Part shown: piece by piece, positions 1 to 12,791 of the stretch
Layout: every line of letters starts with the position of its first letter
Position numbering within the stretch: the first letter of the stretch is position 1
Assembly (NCBI RefSeq): GCF_001632365.1
Contig: NW_024468516.1
Coordinates: 528,177 to 592,176, forward strand
Reading direction: 5' to 3'
Length of the DNA: 64,000 nt
DNA from: Laetiporus sulphureus 93-53
Taxonomy: Eukaryota; Basidiomycota; Agaricomycetes; Polyporales; Laetiporaceae
Translations under genes and position numbers: made by a program
Notes under the pieces: model-generated
Database searches by the model: none
What the model was told of the DNA's origin: nothing
Seen by the model: only the letters and a program-made list of their open reading frames with translations

Positions 1-296
1 TCATGCGAGTTGACCCCAGGGTGCATCGAAACTGCAGCCGATGGCACAGGCAGCACAGAAGTCAAAGCAGAAGATGCCTCTGACCCTGCTGGAGTGCTAG
101 GCGATTGCTGAGAAGATTGATCCTTTGCAGAGGCATCGGAGGCGGCATTCGCGTCGATGATAGTCGTTGTGGTACCAGACACAACTTTTGGCGGCTTCGA
201 CGAGTTGAAGAAGCGTCCCCCACCTGGCTTGGAGAAGGTCGAGTATGCTCTGCGGGTTGCTGGCACCGGCCTGAGCAGATGGGCCAGCACAGCCAT
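1..296 (-). CDS. Mitochondrial protein, N-terminal part (gene runs off the left edge)
   Basis: The frame opens at the ATG at 296 and stays open to base 1, so only about 98 residues are visible and no stop is reached. The protein starts MAVLAHLLRPVPATRRAYST, rich in Arg/Ala/Ser with no acidic residue, followed by a basic GGGRFF segment; this is a typical mitochondrial presequence with a likely cleavage near the RAY motif. A Ser/Thr/Ala-rich low-complexity linker follows. The body of the protein lies outside the window, so the family cannot be named. Matrix or inner-membrane location is inferred from the presequence alone. Confidence 0.6.
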   Translation of the reverse strand, partial: MAVLAHLLRPVPATRRAYSTFSKPGGGRFFNSSKPPKVVSGTTTTIIDANAASDASAKDQSSQQSPSTPAGSEASSALTSVLPVPSAAVSMHPGVNSH

Positions 297-581
297 GAAA
301 ACGGTGGGTGTGTTGCTCGCAAGTCGTCGCTGGTGTAAGCGATTATAACGACAGAAAAGCACGTGCCGATGGCGCGGCTCGACGTCCCAGCTGGCTCAGT
401 TGCGGCTCTCCGTGCTCAGTCCTTGCAGACAATCAATAACGTTAATCGAGACGTAAAATACATCGGTCAGCAAGGCATTCAAGTCCGTATGAGTACAATA
501 GAGGTAATGTCCGAGAAAAAGCCAAGGTCCTAGCATGCGCTCTGAGGGTGCTCTGAGGTCGACATCGCAAAACGAGGACGG

Positions 582-1676
582 CTAGGTTACAGTAACAATC
601 TGTCCTTTGCCGTCTTTGAGAATGACCAGTTCGCAGTCAATTTTCTCGCCAGTGTCCATGCAGACAACGTCGGTTGGATCCACCGGGTCTAACTTGACCT
701 GGCGAGCTTCCATGAATGATCGGCCGAGAACGACGTCGAAGTGAGACTCTTCAGATAGATAGACAGTGTGCATCGTCTTGGTGTGGCCAACTACGACGGG
801 CCATTTACCAATGCTGAGCAAGTGTTAGTCATGGATGCCTCCCCAGTCGGATCATGTACGTACTTGACAAGACCGCCATAGCCATAGTGTCCAGGGGCAG
901 CATCAGCTGGTATGAATCCATGCTTTATCGCGAACTTGCGCGAAATATACACATGCCGATAGCCGCTCTTCAGGAGCATCCGCACTGTTCACACGGTCAA
1001 CACTCGAAGTCTACTCGATTGTTCCGCGCGACGCACCGTTCTCAACAGGGCCAATTGACCCTAGGACGGTTCTCACACCATTCTCGCTATGGAACTTCTC
1101 AAACTCCTGCTTGTACTTGGGTGTGACCTCCTGGGGCTTGACTTCCTCCGGAGTCTTCCGCCCTTTCTTCCCACTATGGATCGAGCCGTTGATGGACCGA
1201 GCTCGAAGTGAAGGAGGAGGGGAACGCGGGCGGAACATATAGAATGATGGATTCCTGTACGCCGATGGATCGGGTAACGGCTCGTCGGGATTGCGAACGT
1301 ACAGGACAGGCCAGTGGTCGCTTTCCGGCTCAGCCGACTTCATGCGCCATGTGAAGATGATGTAGTCTGAGTCTGTGGATGAAGATGAGTGTCAAGGCGC
1401 TCGGTACATGCAGCGATGGCGATACCATCGTCCAGATTCCATATACTGCCGTTCCATGAATACTTCACCCAGCCAGGTCTGATGCGTTGGTGGTTGATGT
1501 CAGCAAAGGCCTTGTTGCTCAGCTTATGGAATAGTTCCTCCAGCGTATCATCATCTACAGCGCAGGTCATCAAAAAGAGTGTCGGCCAATTCATGAATGA
1601 CGCACGCACTCGAGTGTACTATGGAAAACGATGACACTGGAGTATGCACGTTGAGAATGAGTGGAGGAGTGTTCAT
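582..1676 (-). CDS. Conserved fungal protein with retropepsin-like C-terminal domain, catalytic Asp not conserved
   Basis: Five exons: complement(582..813, 864..984, 1037..1372, 1426..1554, 1610..1676), 294 aa. The four introns are 50-55 nt, all GT-AG, and phases match throughout. Residues about 1-80 look like a small ubiquitin/PB1-like module, including the conserved-looking RPGWVKYSWNGSIWNL and an IIFTWR strand. Residues about 178-294 follow the retropepsin-like fold: a LLKSG...HVYIS segment where proteases have hDSG, a YGYGGLV flap-like loop, and the second-half signature DVVLGR (244-249). The first catalytic Asp position holds Lys183, so peptidase activity is unlikely. From memory, the same arrangement occurs in unnamed proteins of other fungi. 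Function unknown; a scaffold or dimerisation role is only a guess. The start MNTPPLILNVHT was chosen because it joins in phase to the conserved module. Confidence 0.75.
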
Positions 1677-2263
1677 CAGTAGATTGCAGAGATGTGAGTG
1701 AAATACGAAGCAACTAGCTGCTGCAGATACCTTCTCGCACAAAGTCCGGAACTAGGTCCGTTCGCTGAGCTCAGCAGTCAATATCGAGATGGATGATGGA
1801 TGTTCCGAGGCGGATGTGTAACGCGTCTCGGGCGCCAGCAACACGTCCCACCCAATCGAGCGCCACGTGCTTGCCTGCGGAAGTCCAGGTCGCAGCCGAT
1901 ATCGAGGCACATCGTTGCGTGTCAATGAAAGGGCGCACTCAGGTACAATCGTACAGCCACACTATATGACACAAAGCGAGAATTTCTTCACCGAAGGGTC
2001 CCGCCATTCGTACAATTTATACGATCACACGACACGCCGTCTGTCACCAGAGAATTGAATAATTACGACCAACTTCTTGGACACGAACATGCGGTACAAT
2101 GACTTCTTGGTGACCACCGACCCAAGCGATAGATAGTAAGGAAGCATGCGGCTGCTATGGAGGTACGTTAGTCAGCGTGGATACGAAAGTACGGCGACAT
2201 TGCAATGCCGCTGTTACGCACGCGCATGCGGAGGGGTAGATCTCCGAGACACGGAACTCCTGA
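1677..2263. other. Intergenic, no gene seen
   Basis: About 590 bp between the start of the retropepsin-like gene and the stop of the methyltransferase gene, both on the minus strand. It must hold the terminator of the methyltransferase and the promoter of the retropepsin-like gene. Only short unrelated ORFs are present. I see no RNA gene or repeat. Confidence 0.6.
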
Positions 2264-3877
2264 TCATGAATGGGCACGAGGGTGCTGTCCTTGAGCTTGT
2301 GCCGGCGGCCTTTTCACGGCCCAAGCGAAGCTCCATCGCGTGTAGAGACGCGTTCGAAGTTCGCGCAGCTCGTTGCTCGCCTCGCGACACATTTCGTCTA
2401 CATATTCCGGCAGGTAACCCTCACTGATGTAACAGGCATGTCAGTAATATACCCAAGGCAATTGTCGTAAAGCTAGGCCTCGCACCTCAAGAGCAGCGGA
2501 GCAAGACCCGAGATATAACGCAAGCAGTTCTCGTGACATAGCTCTGATAGAACCCTTTCGCGCTCGTCATCTGCATCGCGGTCAGCATTTGGTAATCGTC
2601 CGATAGAGATAGGGCAGAAGTACCGTATCGCCACGGGCCCATGGGAATGAACAACTTATGCCACCCGACATCCGTCAAACTGTCGATCGCACGAAGCCAG
2701 GTTGGACTCATTGAGGGGGAGTCGATATTCCCACCTCTGTTTTTCATCGCACTGTAGGAGGCGAAGAACATTTTATGGATCCATGAGAAATTCGGCGTGC
2801 CCGGGTCGCTCAGCGCCAGTGGTCTCTTATGCTCGTCGTAAAGCTGTTGTTCGCCGTCGCCCAATAGCAGCATTCCTCCAGGGCGAAGAACACTCGCGAG
2901 CTCTTCAAGGAGCGCCGGGAAGTCTCGGATCTGTACCACGAAATTTAGCACCCGTTTGTATACTATTACAGAGCGATAGAAGCATACCCCAGCCGAGATC
3001 GCTCGAGCGTGCACAACATCGAAACAGTCCCGGTAATGAGAAAACCCTAGGTTAGCCTGATCATCTGTCAGTATCGACGGTAGCTGTCCTGATCGCAATT
3101 CACCAACATCATCTAATTCAAAGCTTCCTCGGCAGATATCAGCCGTAATGCCGGACGGTCAAATAGGACACATACCGGCAGTTGATGGGTAGTTCCCTGC
3201 TACACGACTGAATACATTTCGTAAGAGACAGATAGTGAGGGAGACCGCTTACCCATCTAGTCTAGGAGGCGCCAAGTCGACACCGACGACATCGCAGTGC
3301 GGGAACTCTTTCGCCATGTCTATAGCCCTAGAATATTCTAGGATCAACAGAAATGGTGATGAGCGGGCGGTGACTTGCCAACTGCCACTGCCCGTGCCTA
3401 CGTCCAGTATAGCGGGGCGGCGATCGGTGCGTTGCCGCAGAGCCCTCAATACCAGTTCTGGTGCTGGGTACAGCCCACCAAGGCTCATAGTATATTGCGT
3501 GTGTTGCAAGTCAAGGCGGCGATGCTCTTCACTATCCTAGTTCAGGCAGATGAGGTACTAGGTTGGTCGTTCTAGGCATCGTAAATACGCTTACTGCCGG
3601 AAGGAAATATGTCTACGAGTAACATCGTCAGAAGAGATGAAGGCAGCGGACGCTTGCCACTCACGTCGTTTTGACTGTTCAGGATGCGGCCGTACAGCTT
3701 GCGAAGCTTATAAGAACCCAATGAGCTCGTTATACCGGATAGCAGACAGTATATACTGACGATGAATCTCTCATCCACGGAGCTGAAGGAATAAAAGGAA
3801 GGTGCTGGACTTGCTGCTCGGCCGTCCAACAGCGTTGATGAAGTCGAATCGTCGAATCCGTCCAGGTTATCCGTCAT
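2264..3877 (-). CDS. SAM-dependent methyltransferase (class I, fungal)
   Basis: Ten exons, 373 aa: complement(2264..2423, 2486..2570, 2624..2930, 2988..3123, 3176..3199, 3253..3327, 3379..3536, 3595..3612, 3665..3706, 3761..3877). Two exons are tiny (18 and 24 nt). Motif I, ILDVGTGSGSW (about 102-112), binds the SAM methionine/amino group; DVVGVDLAPP is motif II, FDVVHAR and LRPGGMLLL are the later core strands. The N-terminus is acidic and Ser-rich, and the C-terminus ends in a basic tail after a LRTRLYTRW helix. This layout fits the large LaeA/TAM-like fungal methyltransferase group; the substrate is unknown. The intron at 3328-3378 fits only as GC-AG: it restores GSGSW-AIDMA. A 39-nt stretch in the exon 2988..3123 (from position 3105 down) could be an extra small intron, giving 360 aa. 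Confidence 0.85.
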
Positions 3878-4614
3878 GTAACGCGACGAGATTGCCTTGA
3901 CAATCTGCTGGTCGTCAGTAAGCGCAAAGAGGACTTGAAGGGGATCGTTGGATAGAGAGCTGTTATGTATATTTTCAGGAGCATGTACGTACGTTACATT
4001 GCATCTTATGGCACAGCATGTTCCGTTAGTAGACGACAGAGGCAGCGAATTATGTTATGAGACTATCTAGGGAACTTTATGTCGCAACCGAGAAGTTTCG
4101 ATGAGACGAAGACGCTCGTATTGGCAAGCGCAGGGAACCGACCGAATTAAGCTTGGGGCCAAATGAGATCCCGGACAGTTCGCGCACTGTCGCGCTGCGA
4201 TAATAAAGCTTGCAACAGTTGAATGCAGAGGTCAGAAAGTTGTTACGCTGCTTGCGGACACCTTAGTACGGGCTCAAGGCGTGTGTTACGGCGTGAGTCA
4301 GGGTCGCGACACGGTCAAGGGCGAATACGGCTCTAGGAGAATCTGTTCGTAACAGAAGGAAATTTATTGACGGAGCTGTGCGGCGCTCACGCCCATTATG
4401 TTACCGACATCCGGAGAAGCTGTCATACGGGAGATGGAAGGATCCCATTTGGTGTTTTTCGTTGTGCCGCATGGCGTGTGGGCCTCCTCTGAGTGGCCTT
4501 TGAGTGCGTCTGTGGGACACGCCGCTGACTAAGCAGATGGCACCGGCTAGAGATCGAAAGATCGGTCGGCTCCGTCTGTTCACTTCGAATTCTATCCATC
4601 GCGACTGGACGAGT
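3878..4614. other. Intergenic between divergent genes
   Basis: About 740 bp between the methyltransferase start (-) and the UBC9 start (+), so promoters of both genes should lie here. Several short ORFs overlap on both strands at 4400-4680, but they are shadows without recognisable content. No RNA gene or repeat was seen. Confidence 0.6.
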
Positions 4615-5473
4615 ATGTCTGGCATCTGCAGGGCACGTCTTGCCGAGGAGCGCAAACAATGGCGCAAGGATCATCCATTCGTGCGTGTGAGGATCGCTGC
4701 GCGTCTGATTGTGGCATTTACGACAATCCGCTGCAGGGTTTCTACGCGAGGCCTGTTAAAGCCGCAGATGGGACCATGAATCTGTTGGAGTGGGAGGTCG
4801 GGATTCCTGGGAAGACCGGGGTATGTCGAGCCCGTTTTGATTGGCGATTTGCGGTGTAGTTCCTGACCTCGTAGGGTGCAAGACGCCATGGGAGGGCGGC
4901 GTGTACAAGCTAATGATGATCTTTCCCGAAGGTATCACCATTTCTTCTGCTTCTTGCGCACCTGAGCTGCACAGTTGAACAACTCCCCCAGATTACCCGT
5001 CGAAGCCCCCAAAATGTGCGCGATCCATGCTACGATCGAAGCCAGGCACTGACATCTTCTAGGCAAATTCACGCCTCCTCTGTTCCATCCTAACGTCTAT
5101 CCATCCGGGACTGTCTGCCTCTCCATTCTTGACGAAGAGAAGTCTTGGAAGGCTGCTATCACCGTCAAACAAGTAAGCCGAGCATCTGTATTTGACTTAT
5201 GAATTATGTTGAGGATGTGGCAGGTCCTATTGGGTGTCCAAGAACTTCTGAATGACCCGAATGTCAATGACCCAGCACAGAGTGATGCCTACACTATGTT
5301 CAAGTACATATGTTTACCGTCTTGGGAACACATTGCTGACCACGTTCCGTAGGAATGACCGGGTAGCTTATGAGTACGTTGGTTTCCTCAACATTCCACC
5401 ATATATCATAACACTGATCGTATTATCTAGGCGCAGAGTGAGACAGCAAGCTCGAGAGAATATACCCAAGTGA
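4615..5473 (+). CDS. UBC9: SUMO-conjugating enzyme E2 (Ubc9)
   Basis: Eight exons: 4615..4680, 4737..4820, 4883..4931, 4992..5015, 5063..5172, 5224..5303, 5353..5373, 5431..5473; 158 aa, the normal length of Ubc9. The enzyme takes SUMO from the E1 (Aos1-Uba2) onto its active-site cysteine and passes it to lysines of target proteins, mainly in the nucleus. The start [17 protein letters not shown] carries the basic helix that binds SUMO and E1. The catalytic core [15 protein letters not shown] places the active Cys at residue 93, as in human and yeast Ubc9, and the Ubc9-specific DEEKSW follows it. The C-terminus [13 protein letters not shown] is intact. No key residue is missing. It converges on SNU13, whose stop is 292 bp downstream. 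Confidence 0.97.
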
Positions 5474-5765
5474 TCTGTTCTCGTTGCCCTACCTACATCT
5501 CGGCTATCTCTCAGTTATCTTTGCTTTGCTTTCGGTTTGTATGTATGGAATGCAGTACGGTCATGGTTACTTGTAAACGTTGCTCGAAAACGCTTAAAAA
5601 CCGTCCATGAACTGGGCGCATGCCGGCATAATATCACAGGTCAGTGGCGCAATGGCGTCCACAAAGACGAGCCATCTATCAATTCTGCTTTTATACGAAG
5701 ACTCGTGGTGCAAGGCTCACGCATTGCAGAGAGTCACAAAACATTTAGAGCAAGATTCCGTACGC

Positions 5766-6319
5766 CTATATCATCAGTTTCTCGATAGCCAGCTTGATAG
5801 TCTGAATCTGGCTGGAAAGCTCCCTGTTCTCGTTGGTCGTGACACTCGCAGCGATGACTGGCCTGGAGACACCGCATGCACGGCCCAGGGCGGCCTTCGA
5901 AGCGACAAAGACGTATGGAACGTTCTACGTTGCGGTTTCGTCAGCACGGACACCGGATCGACAACAGATAATCATACCTTCTCCTCGCAGAGCAGAGGGA
6001 GATGGAGCAGAATCTCAAGAGGCTCGGTATCAGCAGTCAGGATAATGACTTCAGAGATACCACGGTTGAGGGTCTTGGTAGCTGGAATGGCCGACGTGAG
6101 GATGGCAGAGTAAAGGTTCTCCATAGACGCGCACCTTCGTTTGCACCCTTCTTGAGCTGTTTAAACTGGGATGCCCGCTCAACGAGATCCAGGATCTGAA
6201 GGGGACAGCATTTGCTGGTCAGTCTTTACCGGGCCACCAAACATAAAGCACTTTACCTGGTCGTTCAATTCGGGGTCGGCAAGAGGCCACGCCTTAGCAC
6301 GAGTAGCCGGCTCTGACAT
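5766..6319 (-). CDS. SNU13: Snu13/15.5K (NHP2L1), L7Ae-family kink-turn RNA-binding protein
   Basis: Four exons: complement(5766..5924, 5978..6081, 6135..6195, 6257..6319); 128 aa, the family length. Snu13 binds kink-turns in U4 snRNA and in box C/D snoRNAs, so it works both in the U4/U6.U5 tri-snRNP and in rRNA 2'-O-methylation particles in the nucleus and nucleolus. The core K-turn-binding segment [16 protein letters not shown] and the stretch [17 protein letters not shown] are complete, as is [15 protein letters not shown]. The C-terminus ends in IEKLMI, close to the usual IEKLLI. It is divergent from the proteasome gene, with 209 bp between the start codons. Confidence 0.96.
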
Positions 6320-6528
6320 TGCTGGTTATGTTGTGAAATGTGATACGACCTCACGTCTCTGATGATCCTTGGTCGACAATGAAAGCAGAAAGAAAGCCTG
6401 AGCCCGCCAAATTATTCGAAGTCGGCGAAAATCACGAAGCGCGCATCTGCTGCAGAGCACGTGACGATACCGGTGGCTGAGAGAATGCGACGCGTCATCT
6501 CGCGCATCGTACACGCTCTGTATTCACC
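6320..6528. promoter_or_regulatory. Shared divergent promoter region, SNU13 / PRE2
   Basis: Only 209 bp separate the start codons of SNU13 (-) and PRE2 (+), two constitutive housekeeping genes, so both promoters and 5' UTRs must lie here. I did not identify specific factor sites. The call rests on gene arrangement only. Confidence 0.5.
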
Positions 6529-7792
<1,264 letters not shown>

Positions 7793-8032
7793 GTGCGCTT
7801 GTCGTGTCACGATATCCATGTACTCAGCTAGTGTAAATTTATGTGGCGTGATTTGAGGGTGCAAAGGCTGCTAAGAAGCAATATTAATCGAAAGCACAAC
7901 GCGTTGATGTCATGCGTGCCGCGCGTTTCTCTGTTGCGCCACGACCGTGTAACCGTGTGCAGGGCCTTGATTCTGCCTCGTCCCTCCTTTGTTCTCCTCG
8001 CATGATCGCACGCATGCTCAGCTGCTAGCCAG

Positions 8033-11000
8033 ATGAAGCGTCTCCTCTCGTTCACGACAATCTCGCCGGCGAAGAGCATCCCAGCAGCTCCCGTGAACCC
8101 CGTTTCTGGTACACTGCCGCACGCGACCACCCTGCAACCGAAATATGTCCTTCCACCACTGCCACACCCATGTCCTCACGAGCACATCGCGGTGCTAGCG
8201 ACGCCGCAGGGTCTCTTGCTGCAGCCACACTTCCAGAGCACGTCGCATCCGGAGTCCTTCATTCGCGTGCAATGGGGCAAGACCGGCAACGTGGAGGAAG
8301 TGCAGTATCGCGAGGAGTTTGACAGCATAGACTGGTCAGAGAGCGTGGTCATCTATGGCCTGGTTGGCGTGCTGAATCTTTTCTCTGGTGAATTCTTCCA
8401 TCGAGGTCATTCATTGAATGGTGAAGCGAGCGTGGTTCTTCCTAGTATCGCATCTCCTCGTAATATCGGGTCGAACGGAGGTCGGGCATCGTGAGTCTGT
8501 GATTACCGCGGATGTTCCCTCAGTCAGTTAACTACACTCAGTGCTCGACCCACGCCACGTTGTGTACAGCGTCAAAGGCGTTACGGCGATTCCCTTGCGG
8601 GAGGATCGCGCTCGCTCTGTATTGCGTTCACTGGCAGGGCGCAATAGGACGGATTCGCGAGTATCTCTCGAGGTCACCTCACAGCCAGGAAGTCCACCTC
8701 ACATTGCAGATATCTCGGGCGATTCCAATGCGTCTACCAGCTTGGAAAGCAACGCATCATCGATATCGCCGCGTGTGAAGTTCGCCGATGAACACGAAGT
8801 GAAGGTGATGACGCCGCAGACTGAGCACGGATTTGATGCAGAGGAACTAGGTAGACGTGAAGATGATCTGTCATCGTCTGTCTCATCTATTGCATCCACA
8901 CCGTCCTCGGAGTACTCAGTAAATACAGAGAATGTCGTGAAAACGTTGACGGCGCGCTTGTCCTTCTGGAACAGACTCTCCAAGTCGAAGGCCTCGTCTT
9001 CTGAGCCTCGAGTGTCCATGGAAGCTCAGACATCCTCTGATTCTTCTGAGGAAGAAGATCATCATCGAGGGTCACTCGAGTCGATCACGAAAGACGGCAA
9101 AGAAGAGCCTGCCCAGGTGCTCAACTCAATATTGTCCAGAAGTGCATCCACTCCCCCGACCGCCGAAGGGAAGCACTCGGAGCTGGAGGAGAAGATTGTC
9201 CGCGAGTGCATCCGAGAGTTTACCAAGGGCGGCATGTACTTTGCCTACGCATTCGGTACGCGTTTCTTCTTTCTCTAAGAATGCAAGCCGACGTGCGTAA
9301 TGATTGTAGACATCACTAGGTCTCTGCAGCATAAGCACGAGATGATCGCCAAGGCCCGTAAGGAACATATGCACCCAGCAGGTTCCAAGGTTCTGGATGA
9401 TGATTCAGACCTAAGCCCACTTGGAGAGAAAATCGAGGTCCTCGCCGAGCCCTCGCCGGCTCTCCCGCTCTGGAGAAGGGTGGATCGACGATTCTGGTGG
9501 AATGAGTGGCTGATGAAATCGTTCCTTGATGCTGGGGTAGCGTGCTATCTCGTCGCATATTTCTATCGCATCATTGACATTCATGTCAGGTCCACCCATA
9601 CGTTCTCCCCATTATGCAAGGATTCTATCAAGTTTCTTCTTTCCACGTGCCTCGAGAACCAGTGGCCTTGGAGGAGGGTCAATACGCGCTTGTGGACTAT
9701 ATACTCGTTTCTCGAAGATCGCGCGACCGAGCTGGTCTGAGATACCAAAGGCGAGGCATCGATGATGAAGCAAACGTCGCGAACTTTGTCGAGACGGAAA
9801 CCATTATGCGGGTAGAGGTGAGCTGCAGTGTACTCTTGGCGTGCTCATCTGTGATGTATCTGTCACCTGCAGCGAGAGGGATTTACGAACATTTTCAGTC
9901 ACGTCCAGATTCGCGGATCAAGTATGTTCTGTGCTGCTATTGCACACGGTATATTCTAACATTAGCTTTCTCTAGTTCCTCTTTACTGGAAGCAAGAGGG
10001 ATATAGTCTGAAGCCTACACCTCAACTCGCTCCGGACAGGACCCACGAACAGAACCTTGATGTCATTCGCAGGCACTTCAAGAAAATACTCCCACGATAT
10101 GGACCTCATGTAAGTGTGCTACTCTTCACGGTCTCCGAGTATGAGGACTCACACTTGTGTAGACAATCGTAAACCTCGCGGAGCAGCAGGGGAAGGAGGC
10201 GCAGGTGACGAATGCGTACAAGGAGTATGTTGAGGAGCTGCACGATAAGAATATCCAGTGCGTACTCCAATCACCACAGCTTCCTTCCATCTTGATCATG
10301 CGTGCATCAGATACTACGCCTACGACTTTCACGTGGAAACGAAGGGAATGAAGTGAGTGGCACGGCGCTGGCTTCAATGCTCGCACTGATATATGGACAG
10401 GTATGAGAACATTGCGAAGTTGATTCATATGGTGGAACGGGTCTTCGAGAACCAGGGGTACGTCAGTCTTCTGTGATTCGATCCGTGTGGTCGAAATTAA
10501 ATGATCATGCAGATACTTCTGGATCTCCAACAACACAATCATGTCCCGACAGCGGGGCGTTTTCCGCGTGAACTGCATTGACTGCCTGGACAGGACAAAC
10601 GTCGTCGAGGTATTCATCATTCTCGCTGCGTGGCTGGGATGATTCATCGTGCAGCTTACACAGTATTTTAGTCAGCTTTTGCGCGACATGTACTGAACAG
10701 ACAGCTCGGTGCTGTCGCTCTCCTGGATCAGGCCGAGGAGAGCAAGATCAGATCGGAGACCGACCTGGTATTCAATGACGTATGGGCGAATAATGGAGAT
10801 GCTATCAGTCGTGAATAGTGAGTATCAATGACAGAGAATCGGGTCAAACTAACCGTCAATCGTCTCTGCCAGTGCTGGCACTTCTGCATTGAAGGTGAGC
10901 AACGGCACCGTAGGCATAGGTACAGTGTCTACAACGTCATTCCCATCAGGGCGACTTTACGAGAACCGGTAAGCGCGACTTGGCTGGCATGCTCAATGAC

Positions 11001-12236
11001 GGAGTCAATTCTCTGGCGAGGTATGTATTCGGTGAGCTCCCTACATGAGTGAAATGCTCATTCAGACGTAGAATGTACACTTCAACGTTCGCAGATTGGT
11101 TCAGTCAAGCAGTGATCGACTACATCCTCGGCAACCGGACGATCTCGGTCTTCTCCGAGTTCCTGAACAAGCTGCAATCGACCGATCCTCGAGAAATGGT
11201 TCGTTTGTCGAGAATCAGGGCGGATGCGATCGCGACATGCGTGTCTCGCGTGCTACCGGAGGGCGAGCGATTGTTGTCTGGCTGGACCCTATTTTCACCA
11301 GCGGAGCTCAATACCAAGGTGGGGGACAAGTTCGAGGAGAAGGTGCTGCTGCTGGTGAGTCCTTGAAGATCCGTGTGCGATAGACGCGTTGGCTAATTGT
11401 GTCCAAAGAGCGTAAAAGCTCTATATATCATAGTATGTGCATCTTTCCATCACTGTCCGCTTTTCCGCATCCTGAGTCTTTCTGCTCAGAGTTATGACTA
11501 TACCCTAGAGAAGGTCAAGATGTATACCCTCGTACCCCTCCAAGATATCGTAAGAATAACCAAAGGTCACATCCCTACTTCAAATGGGGAACCGGATCTC
11601 ATCCCACATGTACAGGTGCTTACATACTGTCTCCCCTCGAGGAGGCAAGCCGTGATCCATTACAGAACGCTGGCTTCCTCATAACATGGCGCAACGTGGA
11701 TCAAGATACACGCGTTACGAGCTATTCCATTCGCAACAGTGTTGACCCTGCCTCACCGTTGCCACCTCCATTTTCTTCCGTACCATCTCATCCGCGGGCT
11801 CCGCATAGACGGGCCACCTTGCCAATGCTATCTCGCTCAACTACGTCTTTGCCGGGAATGCTATCCAAAGCTGCTGCACCTGCGGCAGAGAGCGACGAGA
11901 CCTTTGCCGCATTTAAAGTCCTGCCAATAGATCCGGCACGCACCCGAAGGGATACGGGTAGCTTTATTGAGCCTGCAGACGAGCTCGCGGGGGCAGCCAG
12001 TTGCAAGGAGGCCGCAGATTTGATTGTGGACACGATCCGGCAGGCATGCCAGGATGCAGGCGGTGCGCAGCGCGACTACATCGTGCTGGAGGACATTGTC
12101 AGGTGAGTGTTGATGTCGTGCGGCCTGATACAGTCCTCATCTCAGTCCCTGTAGTTTGGCTGAAGCCCAGCGGATGACAAGCGTGTACGCCAAGATGGAG
12201 TATGGAGTCAAGAGGCTGTTGTGGCTGGGCGGTTGA
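8033..12236 (+). CDS. Sac-domain phosphoinositide phosphatase with hSac2 domain (INPP5F/Sac2-like)
   Basis: Nineteen exons, 1077 aa: 8033..8387, 8446..8490, 8542..9255, 9310..9536, 9590..9817, 9873..9921, 9976..10109, 10163..10257, 10311..10352, 10401..10457, 10513..10609, 10672..10817, 10873..10894, 10950..11020, 11072..11354, 11409..11432, 11490..11565, 11616..12102, 12155..12236. The Sac domain runs to about residue 790 and contains the catalytic CX5R motif NCIDCLDRTN (Cys670 to Arg676), intact. An acidic Ser-rich insert sits at about 190-330 inside the N-terminal Sac half. After the phosphatase core, a PH-like hSac2 domain (about 820-960) is followed by a low-complexity linker and a short helical C-terminus. 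Sac2/INPP5F removes the 4-phosphate of PI4P in the endocytic pathway; the same role is inferred here. The early intron 8388-8445 was placed by matching LFSVSHLLVIS to the Sac family. Confidence 0.9.
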
Positions 12237-12791
12237 CCACTATGTGTTTCTCTTTGCAAAGCGTCACGGTTGTATATCACGGTTGTAGAATAGATTTCAG
12301 AATAGTACGAATATCAGGCAAATTACTTTCGGGCTCGCAGCCGCGATAGGCTTTGTGAGTTTTATTTATATTTTTAATATAAGCCACTTGCCGTAGTAAC
12401 ACTTGCTTTATACGGAAAACATATATTGCCTAGCGAAACTTGATTGTCTTCCATTTAGGTACTCTCAGTTGAGAGCCTTGCGCAGGTCCGTTCATTGTCC
12501 CCTTTCTCCTCCATCCGAAAGCCCACTTGCAGCTCCTGCCAGTGGTTGGTAACACTGCTGCTGCTGATCTCATCCGCAAAGTTCAGCCGAGATAAAGGAA
12601 GGCATGCTACAGGCGTTGCATGCATGCACTGATCATCAAAGCTTCAAGTCCTGTTCTTCACAGATCACCCTCGTGCTCTGCACGCATCGACGCTTAGAGG
12701 TCCCTGGCTCGAAGCTTCGCCGCTACTATTTCTAAGAGCGTCTTCTCTTCTCGAGCTTCATTTCTCCGTTTTGCTTTGACATCGCTGCTCT
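12237..12791. other. Intergenic, promoter of the DHHC gene
   Basis: About 555 bp between two genes in the same direction. An AT-rich patch at about 12357-12380 is a plausible 3' end region for the Sac gene. Pyrimidine-rich sequence (TCTTCTCTTCTC) just before 12792 resembles the CT-rich leaders common near fungal transcription starts. No gene was seen. Confidence 0.5.

Noticed and set aside
582..1676. Gag-pol retrotransposon fragment
   Set aside because: Although the C-terminal half resembles a retropepsin, there is no reverse transcriptase, integrase, zinc knuckle or LTR nearby, and the gene has four well-formed introns.
3067..3105. 39-nt intron inside methyltransferase exon 2988..3123
   Set aside because: It has GT and AG ends and relatives seem shorter here, but 39 nt is below the size of every other intron in the window and the frame stays open without it. 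Kept as exon, flagged in the entry.
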